Source: Colocasia esculenta
Lineage: Eukaryota > Streptophyta > Magnoliopsida > Alismatales > Araceae
DNA length: 64,000 nucleotides
Direction of reading: 5' to 3'
Assembly (NCBI GenBank): GCA_014218235.1
Contig: CM024756.1
Coordinates: forward strand, 74,708,152-74,772,151
A program made the translations under genes and the position numbers. Below the pieces are notes generated by a model. The model ran no database searches. It worked only from the letters and a program-made list of their open reading frames with translations, and was not told the DNA's origin. Below, piece by piece: positions 1 to 9,700 of this stretch; the first letter of the stretch is position 1; each line of letters opens with the position of its first letter.

Positions 1-778
1 GTGTTTACAGTGGCTGTTTGTTGGAGTGTTGGGTACGAAAACTTGGGTTTCCTTTCTTGGCTAGATCCCTCCGTGATTGTGAAGGGACGCTTCTTGCCAT
101 TGGTAGGCTTAGAAGATGACTGAGCTGAGGTTACTTCCTTCTGACGAACTTCCCTTTTATACGGTCGATAAAGTCCGTAACATCTTCTAGCAGCTGAGCC
201 CTCTTCACCATCTCGGCGTAGTCGGGATGTCGAAAGGTGCGAGTTGAGTGATGTAGTGGGGTAAGGCCGTTTAGAAAGCGCTTAGCCTTCATCCTTTCAG
301 TGTTCACCAGATGTACAGCATAGCGTGCCGTCTAGAGAATTGGGCTTCATATTCGACCACAGACAAGCTGTTGTTTAAGAGCAGCGAATTCCACAGGCTT
401 CCTTTCTTGAACATGCTCGGAGAAGTATTGGAGTTAAATGCTTCTTTAACTTGTTCTAGGTGAATTTCCCATTTTCTCTAGTAGCTTCCACCGACTCCCA
501 CCAGGCGCGAGCGTCCTTCTCTAGTTGGAACGTGGCAAGTAGCAGCTTGTCCCCCGTTGCGCAATGCATGACATGGAAAATTCTTTCCGTCTCTTGGAGC
601 CAGTGCTCAGCTTCATCCAGATCTGTGGATCGGAACCTAGGTGGGTTCAGACTTTTGAAGTTGCAATGCAGGTCGCCTGCACCACGATTGCCGCCTCCTT
701 GAGGGCTTGCACAATGGCACGTGTCAGTTCTTGGATAGTTTGTTGCATTCCCCTCATTTGAGCACGTTCGGCCATCAT
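1..778 (-). pseudogene. gag: Gypsy gag fragment (element G1)
   Basis: Reading the minus strand from the ATG at 776-778 gives a Ty3/gypsy capsid-type gag. Translation of about 420-660 shows the family hallmarks PPRFRSTDLDEAEHW, then ERIFHVMHC, and KDARAWWESV (the conserved tryptophan pair of the Retrotrans_gag domain). In life it would assemble the cytoplasmic virus-like particle around the element RNA. The N-terminal part (660-778) and later parts fall in different frames, so several indels have broken it. The window starts inside the gene, so the downstream zinc knuckle and pol are not visible. Unlike the gag of G2 in this window, there is no insertion between the ATFQL and DARAWW blocks. 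The assignment to gypsy gag is secure; the clade is not. Confidence 0.8.
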
Positions 779-978
779 CTTGATTGCTTAGTTCCTACAA
801 AATAATGTCTTGTCATGATATCGATGTGGACTTTAATTTGTGTGTGTGTGAGTTTATTTTAACTAGTTACCCTTGGCTCTAACCTCAACTCACATAGGTG
901 GATAATTGACTCTAGTCGAGGCAGGTTAACCTAAATCATCCTGTACTAAGAATAACCTAGGCTCTGATACCACAAAAC
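779..978 (-). other. G1 untranslated leader with tRNA-Met primer-binding site
   Basis: Short leader between the gag ATG and the 5' LTR of G1. On the plus strand 960-972 reads GGCTCTGATACCA, the complement of TGGTATCAGAGCC, the usual plant initiator-tRNA-Met primer-binding site. Six bases (CAAAAC) separate it from the LTR end at 979. It fixes the orientation of G1 as minus. The same leader sequence recurs at 14242-14334 in G3, so G1 and G3 belong to one family. Confidence 0.85.
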
Positions 979-2418
979 TGTCACGCCCCGACGCGGAATA
1001 TCGGAATGCGAGGTAGTTTCAAGAAAAGGGTATAGAGCAAGTAATAGACATCAAACCATTACACAGTGAATAATACTAAAGCGAATTCATTTCATTAATA
1101 CTTTTCAATGTCTAGTTACAACCACTAATATCAGAGCCAATCTATGGGGTCCGATTACATTGAAAGAAGGCAAAAGACTAGACTTCAAACTTAACTACTA
1201 CAACACTAAACATAACAATGGGACACTAGGGTACTCATGACATCACTCCAGGTCGTTCCCGTCCTCGTGAGTGTATGTTCATCCTCGGTCTCACCAGAGA
1301 ACACAACGACAAATAACGCAGGGTGAGTGAACATCGCCTAGTAGGACTTAATCTCAGGCTTAAGCAGGCTTTAAGTATTAATGCATTAAGGCAAAGTAAC
1401 TAATGATAGAGCGAGAGAGAGTGTCAAGTAAAATATAGCAGGACAGTACGTGAATGAAATAGAAAGACTTTCCAAATATAGACTTCCAAAGATAGCACAA
1501 GTGTCGGGAATAGCACAATAATAGCAAGATAGCACAATGTCAAATATAGCAAGATGGCCATGGTACAAATAGCACAACGAGTATAGCATAGCACTTTAAT
1601 CAATGGACGATGAGAGAACATAGCACTTTTGATTGTCATTTAGATAGTCGCGATAGATAGTACTTGAGTGTAATGCCAAACACTTTTATCATTTAACTCC
1701 CATGGGCACTAGCACTTCAGGCGCACATCCCAGGACGAGATCGGGCTCTTTATATTGCCAGGCATTAGTTATATTGTTTATGTTTAGACAATCAGTCAAT
1801 GGCCAATATAGTGCCAAGAAATAAATGAGAGCACTAGATGAATAGACGAGATAGTAGAGTGAACGCGAATAGATGAGTGAGTAGAGTATAGATGAGAGTT
1901 AGTGGATATTACACGTAACGCGTCGAGTAACCAGGTGATAGTAACAGTTGCACAACACGCGCACTTGGTGTTGGCAGTTAGGTGGAACTCACGACCTTAC
2001 CACTGGCCATGTTAAGCACAGGTCCAGAGGTCCGGCGTGATTCAAGATGAGAGTGATTTTCTAATAGCCGTTAGGACCATATTGATCCCTATTGGGTGTA
2101 ACAGGTGTTAGGGTACAACCGGCTCATCGACCATGTGGGAATCCATGGACAATGGAGACTTACAGAGGCCTTGAACAAAGACTTACTAGTTCGGCAGAAG
2201 GAGTTCCGACGGAGAGTTCGTCCAAGTCAAGAGACTGTATATAGAAACAAGTGCTCGACGTCTCTAGAGGAGTTCTAGAACAGTGGAGCATCGATATCGA
2301 TATTCCCAAAACATCACGAGAAACGATAGACAAGTATAGGGCAATTTAATTACATAAATTACCAGATGTATTATGAAACAGTTCATGCCAAATTATGCCA
2401 TAATTGGTTGGTTCAAAG
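979..2418 (-). mobile_element. G1 5' LTR, interrupted by copia A
   Basis: LTR sequence adjoining the primer-binding site. On the plus strand it opens TGTCACGCCCCGACGCGG, closely related to the G3 LTR (TGTAAGGCCCCGACGCGG at 14335). Shared internal blocks (the CCTCGTGAGTGT and GTAGGACTTAAT boxes and the GTACAACC...CTCAT box near 2115) support the relationship. The LTR stops abruptly at 2418 where the copia A LTR begins, so A inserted here. The expected continuation on the far side of A is hidden by the CACTA element and the assembly gap. Confidence 0.75.
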
Positions 2419-2726
2419 TGTAGGATCGAAAATAGGTTGGACCAGATCTAGAAGGGGGGGGTTGAATAGATCTAGGTCAAAAAATGAGGAAGCTTAGCCA
2501 TTTATATCAATGCTTTGTATCAGAGGCATTTGAAAGAGCACTTTACAGATCTGATGAGTGATTGTGTGAATTATATGATTAGAGTGTGAGATCAAGTTAA
2601 TTAGAAGTGAATTCGAAAAACCCTATGCATACATCTAGCGCAAAGTGAATTTGAATCACAAGCAACCACGACGCACAAAGATTTTTAGGTGGTTCGAAAT
2701 CACACCACGTGATTCCTACATCCACC

Positions 2727-2887
2727 CCTCACACTGTGAGGATCCACTACACAACTTGGATACACCACACACTGGAGCCTGACAACTCCAACACACTGAG
2801 TTCTACAACTCACACAACCTCTAGAGCAAGACTACTCTAGACACCTGAGCACAACTCTGCTCAACCACAACTGAGTACAACGACTCA
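2727..2887 (-). other. Hairpin array in the transcribed part of the A LTR
   Basis: Six successive short inverted repeats lie in about 160 bp: CCTCAC/GTGAGG at 2727-2741, TGGAG/CTCCA at 2773-2790 (loop 8), TGAGTT/AACTCA at 2797-2812 (loop 4), TCTAGAG/CTCTAGA at 2820-2841 (loop 8), TGAGC/GCTCA at 2846-2863 (loop 8) and TGAGT/ACTCA at 2872-2887 (loop 6). All stems differ, yet each is self-complementary. The equivalents in the second LTR lie at about 13880-14040. The array lies downstream of the TATA box and so would be in the RNA. Function is unknown. Confidence 0.75.
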
Positions 2888-3390
2888 ACACTATAGCACA
2901 CAGGCTCATAAACAACTTGCTAGAACAAAAACCAAAGATCCAGATCCTCTAGCAATGATCTGATCTATAAAAGTTCATTCAAGAAGATTGATGCAACAGT
3001 TCATGCACAATCTCAAGAATGACTTAGAAGAAACAAGGGGAATTGAGGAATTGAGTGTAAGATCCTTGTTCTTCAAGTATACTCCCTTATAGAGGCTGAA
3101 TTGTGAAGAAGCTTGATCCCTTGAAGTCCCTGGCCCATGCTCTGCAACTTGTGCTTTGGGATCTTCCTTGAAATCTTTACAATTGCCTGCTTCTACTTGA
3201 TCTACACCCTTGGAAGTGATCTCAATGCTTCATCTTGGATCAGTCTTCACTTCTTGTGCTTGGGATGTGGAATTGGGTTGAAGAAGCACATGGGGAGCAA
3301 GATCGGGGAGGAGAACATTTTTGCTGCCAAACCTATTTTTGGAAGGCTCTTGGAGGTTCTCTTGTTGTTGTTGGATGGCCAATTGAAGGG

Positions 3391-3399
3391 TATTTATAG
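3391..3399 (-). promoter_or_regulatory. TATA box of copia A LTR
   Basis: The plus strand reads TATTTATAG, giving CTATAAATA in the sense direction, preceded by ATTGGG. The same ATTGGGCTATAAATA context occurs in the LTR of element D at 54878. It lies about 600 bp into the LTR and about 115 bp downstream of the last palindrome of the U3 array, so transcription should start about 30 bp further along. Confidence 0.7.
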
Positions 3400-3514
3400 C
3401 CCAATGTGTCCAAAAGTACCCTTGGGGGTCGTGGGCACATGATCCAAGGTCGATCCACATGATCCCTAGAGTGCCACGTGTCCAGATGTGACTTAAGGTG
3501 AAAAAGTTTCCGGA

Positions 3515-3777
3515 GTGTGTCGACCTGCCCATGGGGTGTGTCGACACACTGTCCCAATCTTGCACAAAAGGTTCTCTGGGAAGGGTCTCTAGTGTCGACA
3601 CTAGTTCAGGCTGTGTCGACACACTGTACAGAACTGGCAAACAGGCCTTCTGGGAGCTGAATCTAGTCTCGACACTACTTGATCCTGTGTCGACACCACT
3701 TGACATTTCTTTCTTCATCATTTTGCCTTGGGTTTGAAGCATTGTGTCGACACCAGTAGGTGGTGTGTCGACACTAC
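3515..3777 (-). promoter_or_regulatory. U3 array of GTGTCGACAC palindromes (A, 3' LTR)
   Basis: Seven copies of GTCGAC, mostly within the perfect palindrome GTGTCGACAC, plus one CTCGAC variant, occur in 260 bp. The longest is CTAGTGTCGACACTAG (3589-3604), a 16-bp perfect palindrome. The array sits just upstream of the TATA box in the sense orientation, the place expected for enhancer sites, and recurs at 29350-29625 in the other LTR. Repeated two-fold symmetric sites suggest binding by a dimeric transcription factor; that is inference. Confidence 0.75.
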
Positions 3778-3999
3778 CCTTGCAAGAATTGTATGTCCCT
3801 GAGAAATAAACACATAAATCATTAGTCCAATGTATTATCATGAATATAAATGATAAATGTGTTTGGAAACATGCTTTTTTAATATTGTTATTACATGTGT
3901 GATGTATTTAACATGCTCCACTTATTTGTGCATTAAAATCACAACTTGTCATCATCAAAATTATGAGGGGAATATATTAAACTCACACTCAACCTAACA

Positions 4000-4013
4000 A
4001 TCTCCCCCTTTTT
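4000..4013 (-). other. Polypurine tract of copia A
   Basis: In the sense direction this is AAAAAGGGGGAGAT immediately before the LTR start TGTTAGG, the standard plus-strand primer for reverse transcription. It is preceded by a CATCATC box shared with elements B, C and D. Confidence 0.85.
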
Positions 4014-4448
4014 GATGATGGCAAGATTAAGTCCACATGAAAATTTGAAATTTCAATAAAATGTGATTTTAAGCCATTTGTTTACTCAACATTCAACTTC
4101 AAACACACTGAATGACAATGAACCATGTTTCAATCACTTTTATTCACAATTATCAAAAGCCATTGAACACACTTTAGCAACATTTGACATTTTGCACATT
4201 CAAGAGGCACAATGTTACTAATGATGAAGTCTTTTCATTAATGGCCAAGCAGCTTGACAATCACCCATTCATTGACATTCATTAACATTCATTCCAAGAT
4301 TTTCAATCACATTCAAGACAAGTGTGTTTCTTTTCATTCAACAAAACAAGTATTACTTTTCATTAACAAAGATGTTCATTACAAGCATTCAAATACATTC
4401 CAAAAGTTTTTCATTCTTTTCTTTCTTTCTTCTCCCCCTTTGACATCA
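4014..4448 (-). other. A 3' spacer with second polypurine tract
   Basis: AT-rich stretch between the third ORF and the 3' polypurine tract, with no convincing ORF. At 4431-4441 there is a second purine tract in the sense direction (GTCAAAGGGGGAGA) preceded by GATGAT, resembling the true tract about 420 bp away. Comparable second tracts exist in B, C and D. The rest is rich in ATTCATT-type repeats and otherwise featureless. Confidence 0.55.
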
Positions 4449-6516
4449 TCAAAAGAAAAGTACATTAAGCAGGTGGAGGAGAGGAATGGGAAGAAGGAGT
4501 GATTCGATTGTCTTCAGCCTTAACTCCATTGCTGCAAGGTTGGATCTGAGTTGAGTTTGCATTGTGGACAGCCTTGTGTGTAGCAACTCTTCCAACCTTT
4601 GACTGTTTTCATACATATTTGACTGAAAGGCAGACAACTCAGCTGATAGGCTGTGAACCAGAAGAAGAACTGGCAATTCCATGTTTGTTAATATGGCTGA
4701 GCTCTTTCTTTATAATAGACATCTTATTGTCTATGTGTGCTGAGAGATTTCTCATGCCTTCCAAGTTATCAACCATATGAGCAAATGATAGCTTAGTCTT
4801 TGATATCTGTGAGACTGCTTCCTGACTGTTGAACAAGTTTGATTGGGAATTTGCCAAAATTCCCTCAAGGACCTTTTCCAGTGTTTCTTGATGCTCCTTG
4901 AGTTCAATAGATGCATCAGCCAAAGTGCCAATGAGCCTGTTAAACCTCTGAGTTGCATGATCTGATGCTTCTTTCTGCTTGATGAACTGAGCATTCATGG
5001 AATTTTCCAACCTTTGTATCTTCAGGTCAAAGCTCTCTGACATTTGTTGGATGGAGGAGGTGATGGTATCAAACTTGTCATTTAAGAAGGATATAGCTCT
5101 TCTTGGAACAGAAGATCCACCAGTGAAAGTAATGTGGGTCCTTGGAATTGTGAAGAGAAGGAAGGGGGATCCACATGAGGAATTTAGGGTGAAGAGGGGA
5201 TAGAGGAATATCCTGAGGACATCTAGAAGAATGGTGTTTCCAATTTCATTGAGAGGCTGTTCCTCTTGATCATGTGCTAGAAATGACTGCTGGAGGAGGG
5301 TCTACTTCCTCAGGTACCACAGAGCCTCAACTATAACAGGGCCTCTTCTCACTTGGTCCCCGTCAATCTAAACCCATGAATTTCTGAATGTGCTTCAAAT
5401 TGTAGATATTTGCTTTGGGAATGGATTGGGCTTGCTCATTCGCAAATGATACTCCAAAATGTTCAAACACTGGTGTGAGATGAGCAGCATAAGGTAGAGA
5501 TTTGTGGAGATCCTTCCTTGTGGTTTCTGACATGATTTGGTACATGATGACATGCAAATTAATCTTGATCTCTTTCTTCATGCAGTAAATGACAAATCTC
5601 TGTATGTCAGTGAGTCTATCCCGTCCACCACCTTGGGGTGTGATGATTGTGGTGAGGATGTGACGCACCAATTTCAATGCAGGAGGGAAGGTATTGGTGT
5701 TGAACTTGGTGACAATGGTCTGCTTGGGTTCTGACTCATCAGCTTGGAGTCCAGTAAGCATAGAATAGGCCTCATGAAGATCAAACTCAAAATCATGGTA
5801 ACTTTCACCCTCATCTGGGACTCTGAACAAGGTGGCAGCTAACTCAGTAGGCAAGTCAATCAGAACACCTTTGACCTCTGACTTGTAACCTTCATCTGTG
5901 CATTCTAGGTTCAGATAGAATTCTTGAACTAAACGGGGGTAAAAAGTGCTGAACTCAGAAATGAAGGGCAACCAAGTCTGAAAGCAGGAGAATTGAAGGA
6001 CTTCAGGGAATGCAGCTGCTAGGTCATTATCCGCTAGGTCAACGGCCCTAGGTTTGAGGATAGACTTTCCTTTGCTAGCAAGCTTGGATGGAGTGGCCTC
6101 ACAAGGCTTGAAGATCCAGATGAATTAGAGGAGGATTCCTCAGAGGGCTCAGGAAAATATGATGCCAGAATTTTCTTTCTAGGGTGAGCAGATCTTCTGT
6201 GGGAAGGGCCTCTAATTGAAGAGGATGTCCTACCTCTCTTCGATGGAGTAGGAGATGCAGATGATCCTCCTGGCTGTGGAGCAGGGTCATGCCGACGCTT
6301 GCTTCTCCTCTGAGGGTGGTTCTTCCACGGCAATGGGTCTGGTATTTGCCCTAGACCTGGCACCACGGCGGGGCACCTGCTTGGGAGCCTTGGTTGTAGA
6401 AGGAGGAGGAAGAACAGGGGATGGAATGGATGGGGAAAAGAGAATGGAGACAGTGATGGGTGGGAGGAGGGAAGGAGATGAAGATTCTTGCCGTTTTCAA
6501 AGAGAGTGGCGGCCAT
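4449..6516 (-). pseudogene. Third ORF of copia A: plant-transposon-protein domain plus coiled coil
   Basis: Minus-strand ORF after pol, starting MAATLFENGKN at 6516. The N-terminal third (6034-6516) is Pro/Ser/Arg-rich and low complexity (e.g. KRGRTSSSIRG). The middle (5363-5971) is a folded region with LVQEFYLNLE, GVLIDLP, LVRHILTTII and SLPYAAHLTPVFEHFGV, which matches what I know of the 'putative plant transposon protein' domain found after pol in SIRE-type elements. The C-terminal part (4639-5043, from MSESFDLKIQRLE, then 4449-4682) is heptad-like and probably coiled coil. The pieces lie in different frames, so it is broken. Earlier literature calls such ORFs envelope-like; I see no clear signal peptide or membrane segment. 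A GTCGAC cluster lies just upstream (6615-6700). Confidence 0.65.
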
Positions 6517-6850
6517 GGGGTCGACCTAGGGTATAAAAAAAGGGTTTTAGGGTATAATAACCGCAGGAACAAGAAACCCCAAACCGGCGCCAACGGCTAG
6601 AATCGCCCAGAAAGACCTGTGTGTCGACACTAGACAGGGAGTGTGTCGACACGAGCTTAGACTACGTCGACACTAGATGGAGGTGGTATCGACCTGGCCT
6701 GAAGAATTTTGTAAATTCGAGCATGGGAAAAATTTATGAATTTCGGGAAATCTTTAATATGATGAAATATGAATGGAATTAACTTTTCAAGGATTTTTAA
6801 GACACCAAAGAATTCATTTTTCAAATTGTTACAAAAATTCAGCAAACTTC
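6517..6850 (-). promoter_or_regulatory. GTCGAC cluster upstream of the third ORF of A
   Basis: Between about 6615 and 6700 there are two GTGTCGACAC copies, one ACGTCGACACT and one TATCGACC, i.e. the same motif as the U3 array, located 100-185 bp upstream of the third-ORF ATG at 6516. The rest of the stretch is AT-rich. This could be an internal promoter for the third ORF by analogy with the LTR. No clean sense-strand TATA box is visible between the cluster and the ATG, so that reading is weak. Confidence 0.45.
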
Positions 6851-7841
6851 AAGTTTTACACAACAACTTACATGATATATTCATTAAATGACTTGAGCCA
6901 TTAAAATGATGGTTTGAGAGATATAATACATTCAACAATCAATGCAAACTATCATATTCTCCAATCCAAAGAAATAAAAATGTCTTTTAGATTGAGATCA
7001 AGTGTGATGAAAATAAACAGCTTTAAAGCAAACTGATGAAGATAGGGATGATTCTTTTAAAAATTCTCCTTGGACAAACACAATTTTTTTTTAATTTTTT
7101 TTTTTTTAAAACAAACTATCCATGTAGTAAATCTTGTTGACTCAAGAACTAATACTTTTTGCACACCATAGTCCCTGGATACTAGAGATTTACCCATTAT
7201 TAAGTTTCAAGGGGTAAATGATAATCTTTTGACATGAAAATATACGTTTATCAGACGCCAATATTTCCAGTTACTCAGTCATCATCAAAATGTATAGAGC
7301 ATTTTTGTTTTTATTGTTTGATTTTTGAACCCCTTTGAACAGAAGATAGCAATAATACCTCATGACATACATGGCACTTCATTCATTGTGAATGTTTGTA
7401 GTTTCTCAGTATTTGTGCCATTGCTCTGTTGAATGGTAATTATAAGGAGAATTTTATAAAATGAAAACATTCTATCCCACATCAGTTGCAAAAAAGATGT
7501 TTAACTTCAAGGCACACATTATCCTTCAATCTTTGAAAGAGATTTGAATTTCTGTAGTCTTGAAGAGTATAGTTGAGAGTTGACTGTAAAAAAATGTAGT
7601 AGATCACACAAAGAATCATTTTGAGGTTCTAGACAACTCAATGAAGACATCATGTAAGGGAGTTGTTGTAATTCACGAAGAAGTTGAATTTTGCAAAAAG
7701 AATGATTTGTGAATTCTCTAGCTCCCCCTGAGATGATGATTCCAGTAATTTTTCATCAAGATAAAGATATGCAAGATTTTTGAAAAACAAAAGATTCTTT
7801 TTTGAAGAATAAAGACTCCCCCTCAACAATTGCATATTTGA
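6851..7841 (-). other. A non-coding region with conserved ACTGAGTAAC motif
   Basis: No believable ORF. It holds a T-run near 7086-7106 and, at 7215-7284, a motif that in the sense direction contains ACTGAGTAACTGG and, about 40 nt later, ATGTCAAAAG. Related copies lie in C (50772-50842 and 50863-50935) and D (59475-59539), always between the 95-nt structured motif and the 3' LTR. A GAGGGGGAG-type purine tract lies near 7722-7733 and another at 7816-7826, directly downstream of the 95-nt motif. Confidence 0.5.
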
Positions 7842-7936
7842 TTCTTGATACTTGGCGGAGACATATACTCTCGCATAGTGAAAGTGTCCAGACAAGCAGA
7901 ACTTGTCCTTCTTCAAATCACCATTTGATATACCAA
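7842..7936 (-). other. 95-nt conserved structured RNA motif (copy in A)
   Basis: Sense strand (minus) runs from TTGGTATATCAAATGG to CTCCGCCAAGTATCAAG. Predicted stems are P1 AATGGTGA with TCACTAT, enclosing P2 GGACAAG with CTTGTCT (5-nt loop), then P3 GCG/CGC plus GAG/CTC. Four other copies (51947-52041 in C; 58134-58228, 58405-58499 and 58833-58927 in D) have exactly the same length, and substitutions in the stems are mostly compensatory or G-U. In A it lies between the end of pol and the third ORF. Possible roles are packaging, dimerisation, RNA processing or export; none can be chosen from sequence. Confidence 0.7.
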
Positions 7937-8096
7937 GAATTTCAACACAATGTGAGATTGAAGAATTTATTTGACAAAAAGAACTGAAAATTGGTTTGAG
8001 AGAGATGTGAACAACATGAATCAGGAAAGCAAAGAAAAATGATGAAACAATGACTCCCCCTCAGAACATGCCTAAACACTCACCCAATGAGAGAGA
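7937..8096 (-). other. A spacer between pol and the 95-nt motif
   Basis: Short AT-rich spacer after the pol stop at 8097. At about 8051-8062 it contains a sense-strand TGAGGGGGAGTC purine tract like those near the 95-nt motif and the 3' LTR. Nothing else is recognisable. Confidence 0.4.
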
Positions 8097-9700
8097 TCAA
8101 GAAGATGGATATTTGTAAAGACCAAGCTCTCTTCTCAAGGATGAAAATCTATTGTCAGGAAGAGGTTTAGTGATGATATCAGCAATTTGTTTATCAGTTT
8201 CAATAAATAGGAGTTCAAAAGATTTCTTTGCTACTTCATCTCTCAAGAAATGATGCCTTATTTCAATGTGTTTTGTTCTAGAATGCTGAATTAGGTTTTT
8301 AGACAGATTTATGTCACTTGTGTTATCACAAAGAATTGGAACACAACCTAACTCTTGGTTATAATCAAGAAGTTGATATTTCACCCAAAGAATTTGAGTG
8401 CCATATCGACCAGCTACAACATACTCAGCCTCAGCAGTTGATAGAGCAACTGTGTTGCTTTTTAGAAGCCCAAGAGATTAGGCATCCACCTAAGTACAAA
8501 CACAAGCCACTTGTGCTTTTTCTATCAAGTTTACACCCAGCATAATCAGCATCACAATAGGCAATCAAATCTAACTTACAACCAGCAGGATACCAAATTC
8601 CAAGATCACATGTTCCAACAAGATATTTAAAGATTCTTTTAACAGCTAACATGTGACTTTCTTTTGGATTAGCTTGAAATCTAGCACACAAGCATACACT
8701 GAACTAATGTCAGTCTAGAAGTGGTGAGATAGAGTAGAGAACCATCATACCTTTGTATGTCTTTGGGTCTATTGACTTACCAAGTGAGTCTTCTTCTAGT
8801 TTAGCATTAATTGCAATGGGTGTGTTTGAAGGCATGAGGTTCTGGAAGTCAAACCTTTTCAGAAGTTCTTTCACATATTTGGTTTGACTTATAAGATCCC
8901 CTCACTGATTTGGTTAACATGCAATCCCAAGAAAATTGTAAGTCTCCCACTAAACTCATTTCAAATTCATTTTCATTTGGTTTGCAAATTCAGTGCACAG
9001 GCTCTTATTGGTTGATCCAAATATTATGTCATCAACATAAATTTGGACTGTAATTATTTATTTATTGACAGTTTTTGTGAACAGGGTTTGATCAACATTA
9101 CCTCTAGAATATCCTTTTTCAAGCAGAAAAGAACTCAAACGGTCATACCAAGCTCTTGGAGCTTGTTTAAGACCATAAAGAGCCTTATGAAGCTTAAAAC
9201 ATGATTAGGATATTTTTCATTTTCAAAGCCCGGAGGTTGTTCAACAAAAACATTTTCTTTTATATAACCATTCAAAAAGGCACTTTTGACATCCATTTGA
9301 TAAACTTTGAATTTCAGTGAAGATGCAAAAGCAAGAAAAAATCTTACAGCTTCTAGCCTAGCTACAGGGGCATATGACTCTTCAAAATCAATTCTAAATT
9401 CTTGGTTGTACCCCTTTGCAACTAGCCTAGCTTTATTCCTTATGACTTGACCATTTTCATTCATTTATTTCTGAATACCCATCTAGTGCCAATGACAGAT
9501 TGGTCACTAGGTCTAGGTACTAATTCCCACACTTGATTTCATTTAAATTGTTGAAGTTCATCATGCATTGCATTGATCCAATCAGAACTCATTAGAGCTT
9601 CATCAATTGATTTTGGTTCAACTTAGGAAATTAGTGGTAGTGGGTCTTCATGAATTACATTCAGGAATGATGATCTAGTTTTACCCTATCATGCACATTG
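8097..9700 (-). pseudogene. pol: Copia A pol, reverse transcriptase and RNase H part
   Basis: Minus-strand copia polymerase in several frames. RT: 9135-9464 contains KGYNQEF, then LEAVRFFLAFA and MDVKSAFLNGYI, the fingers and palm motifs of copia RT. The catalytic YVDD box is at 9028-9039, followed by IIFGSTN. RNase H: 8431-8691 has KRIFKYLVGTCDLGIWYP and YCDADYAGCKLDRKSTSG, and 8097-8384 has LCDNTSDINLSKN, RHHFLRDEV and the family-typical end DIITKPLP. Stops and indels at about 8390-8430, 8700-8760 and 8880-9130 break the frame, so no functional enzyme is made. The stop at 8097 marks the end of pol. Confidence 0.85.

Larger units (their letters stand above)
2419..3999 (-). repeat. Copia A 3' LTR (1581 bp)
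   Basis: Plus-strand boundaries are TGTAGGATCGAAAATAGG at 2419 and CAACCTAACA ending at 3999, i.e. a TG...CA LTR on the minus strand starting TGTTAGGTTGAGTG. The polypurine tract lies immediately outside at 4000. The second copy starts at 13573 with the same bases next to the primer-binding site. Sense order is palindrome array (3777-3515), TATA box (3399-3391), hairpin array (2887-2727), then a block conserved with elements C and D (about 2745-2630), and a C-run followed by TAGATCTGGTCC. Confidence 0.9.

Noticed and set aside
960..972. tRNA gene hint from TGGTATCAGAGCC
   Set aside because: Only the 3' end of tRNA-Met is matched and it abuts an LTR, so it is a primer-binding site. The same holds for 13556, 14316, 22315, 32257 and 55845.
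3230..3841. 203-codon ORF in the A LTR (starts MIIHWTNDLCV), with a similar ORF start in D at 54366
   Set aside because: It spans U3, the palindrome array and the TATA box; repeated VDT/VST residues are only the GTCGAC motif translated. Similarity between A and D follows the nucleotide homology of U3.
6255..6536. Gly/Glu/Arg-rich plus-strand ORF
   Set aside because: It is the antisense of the low-complexity N-terminus of the third ORF of copia A.
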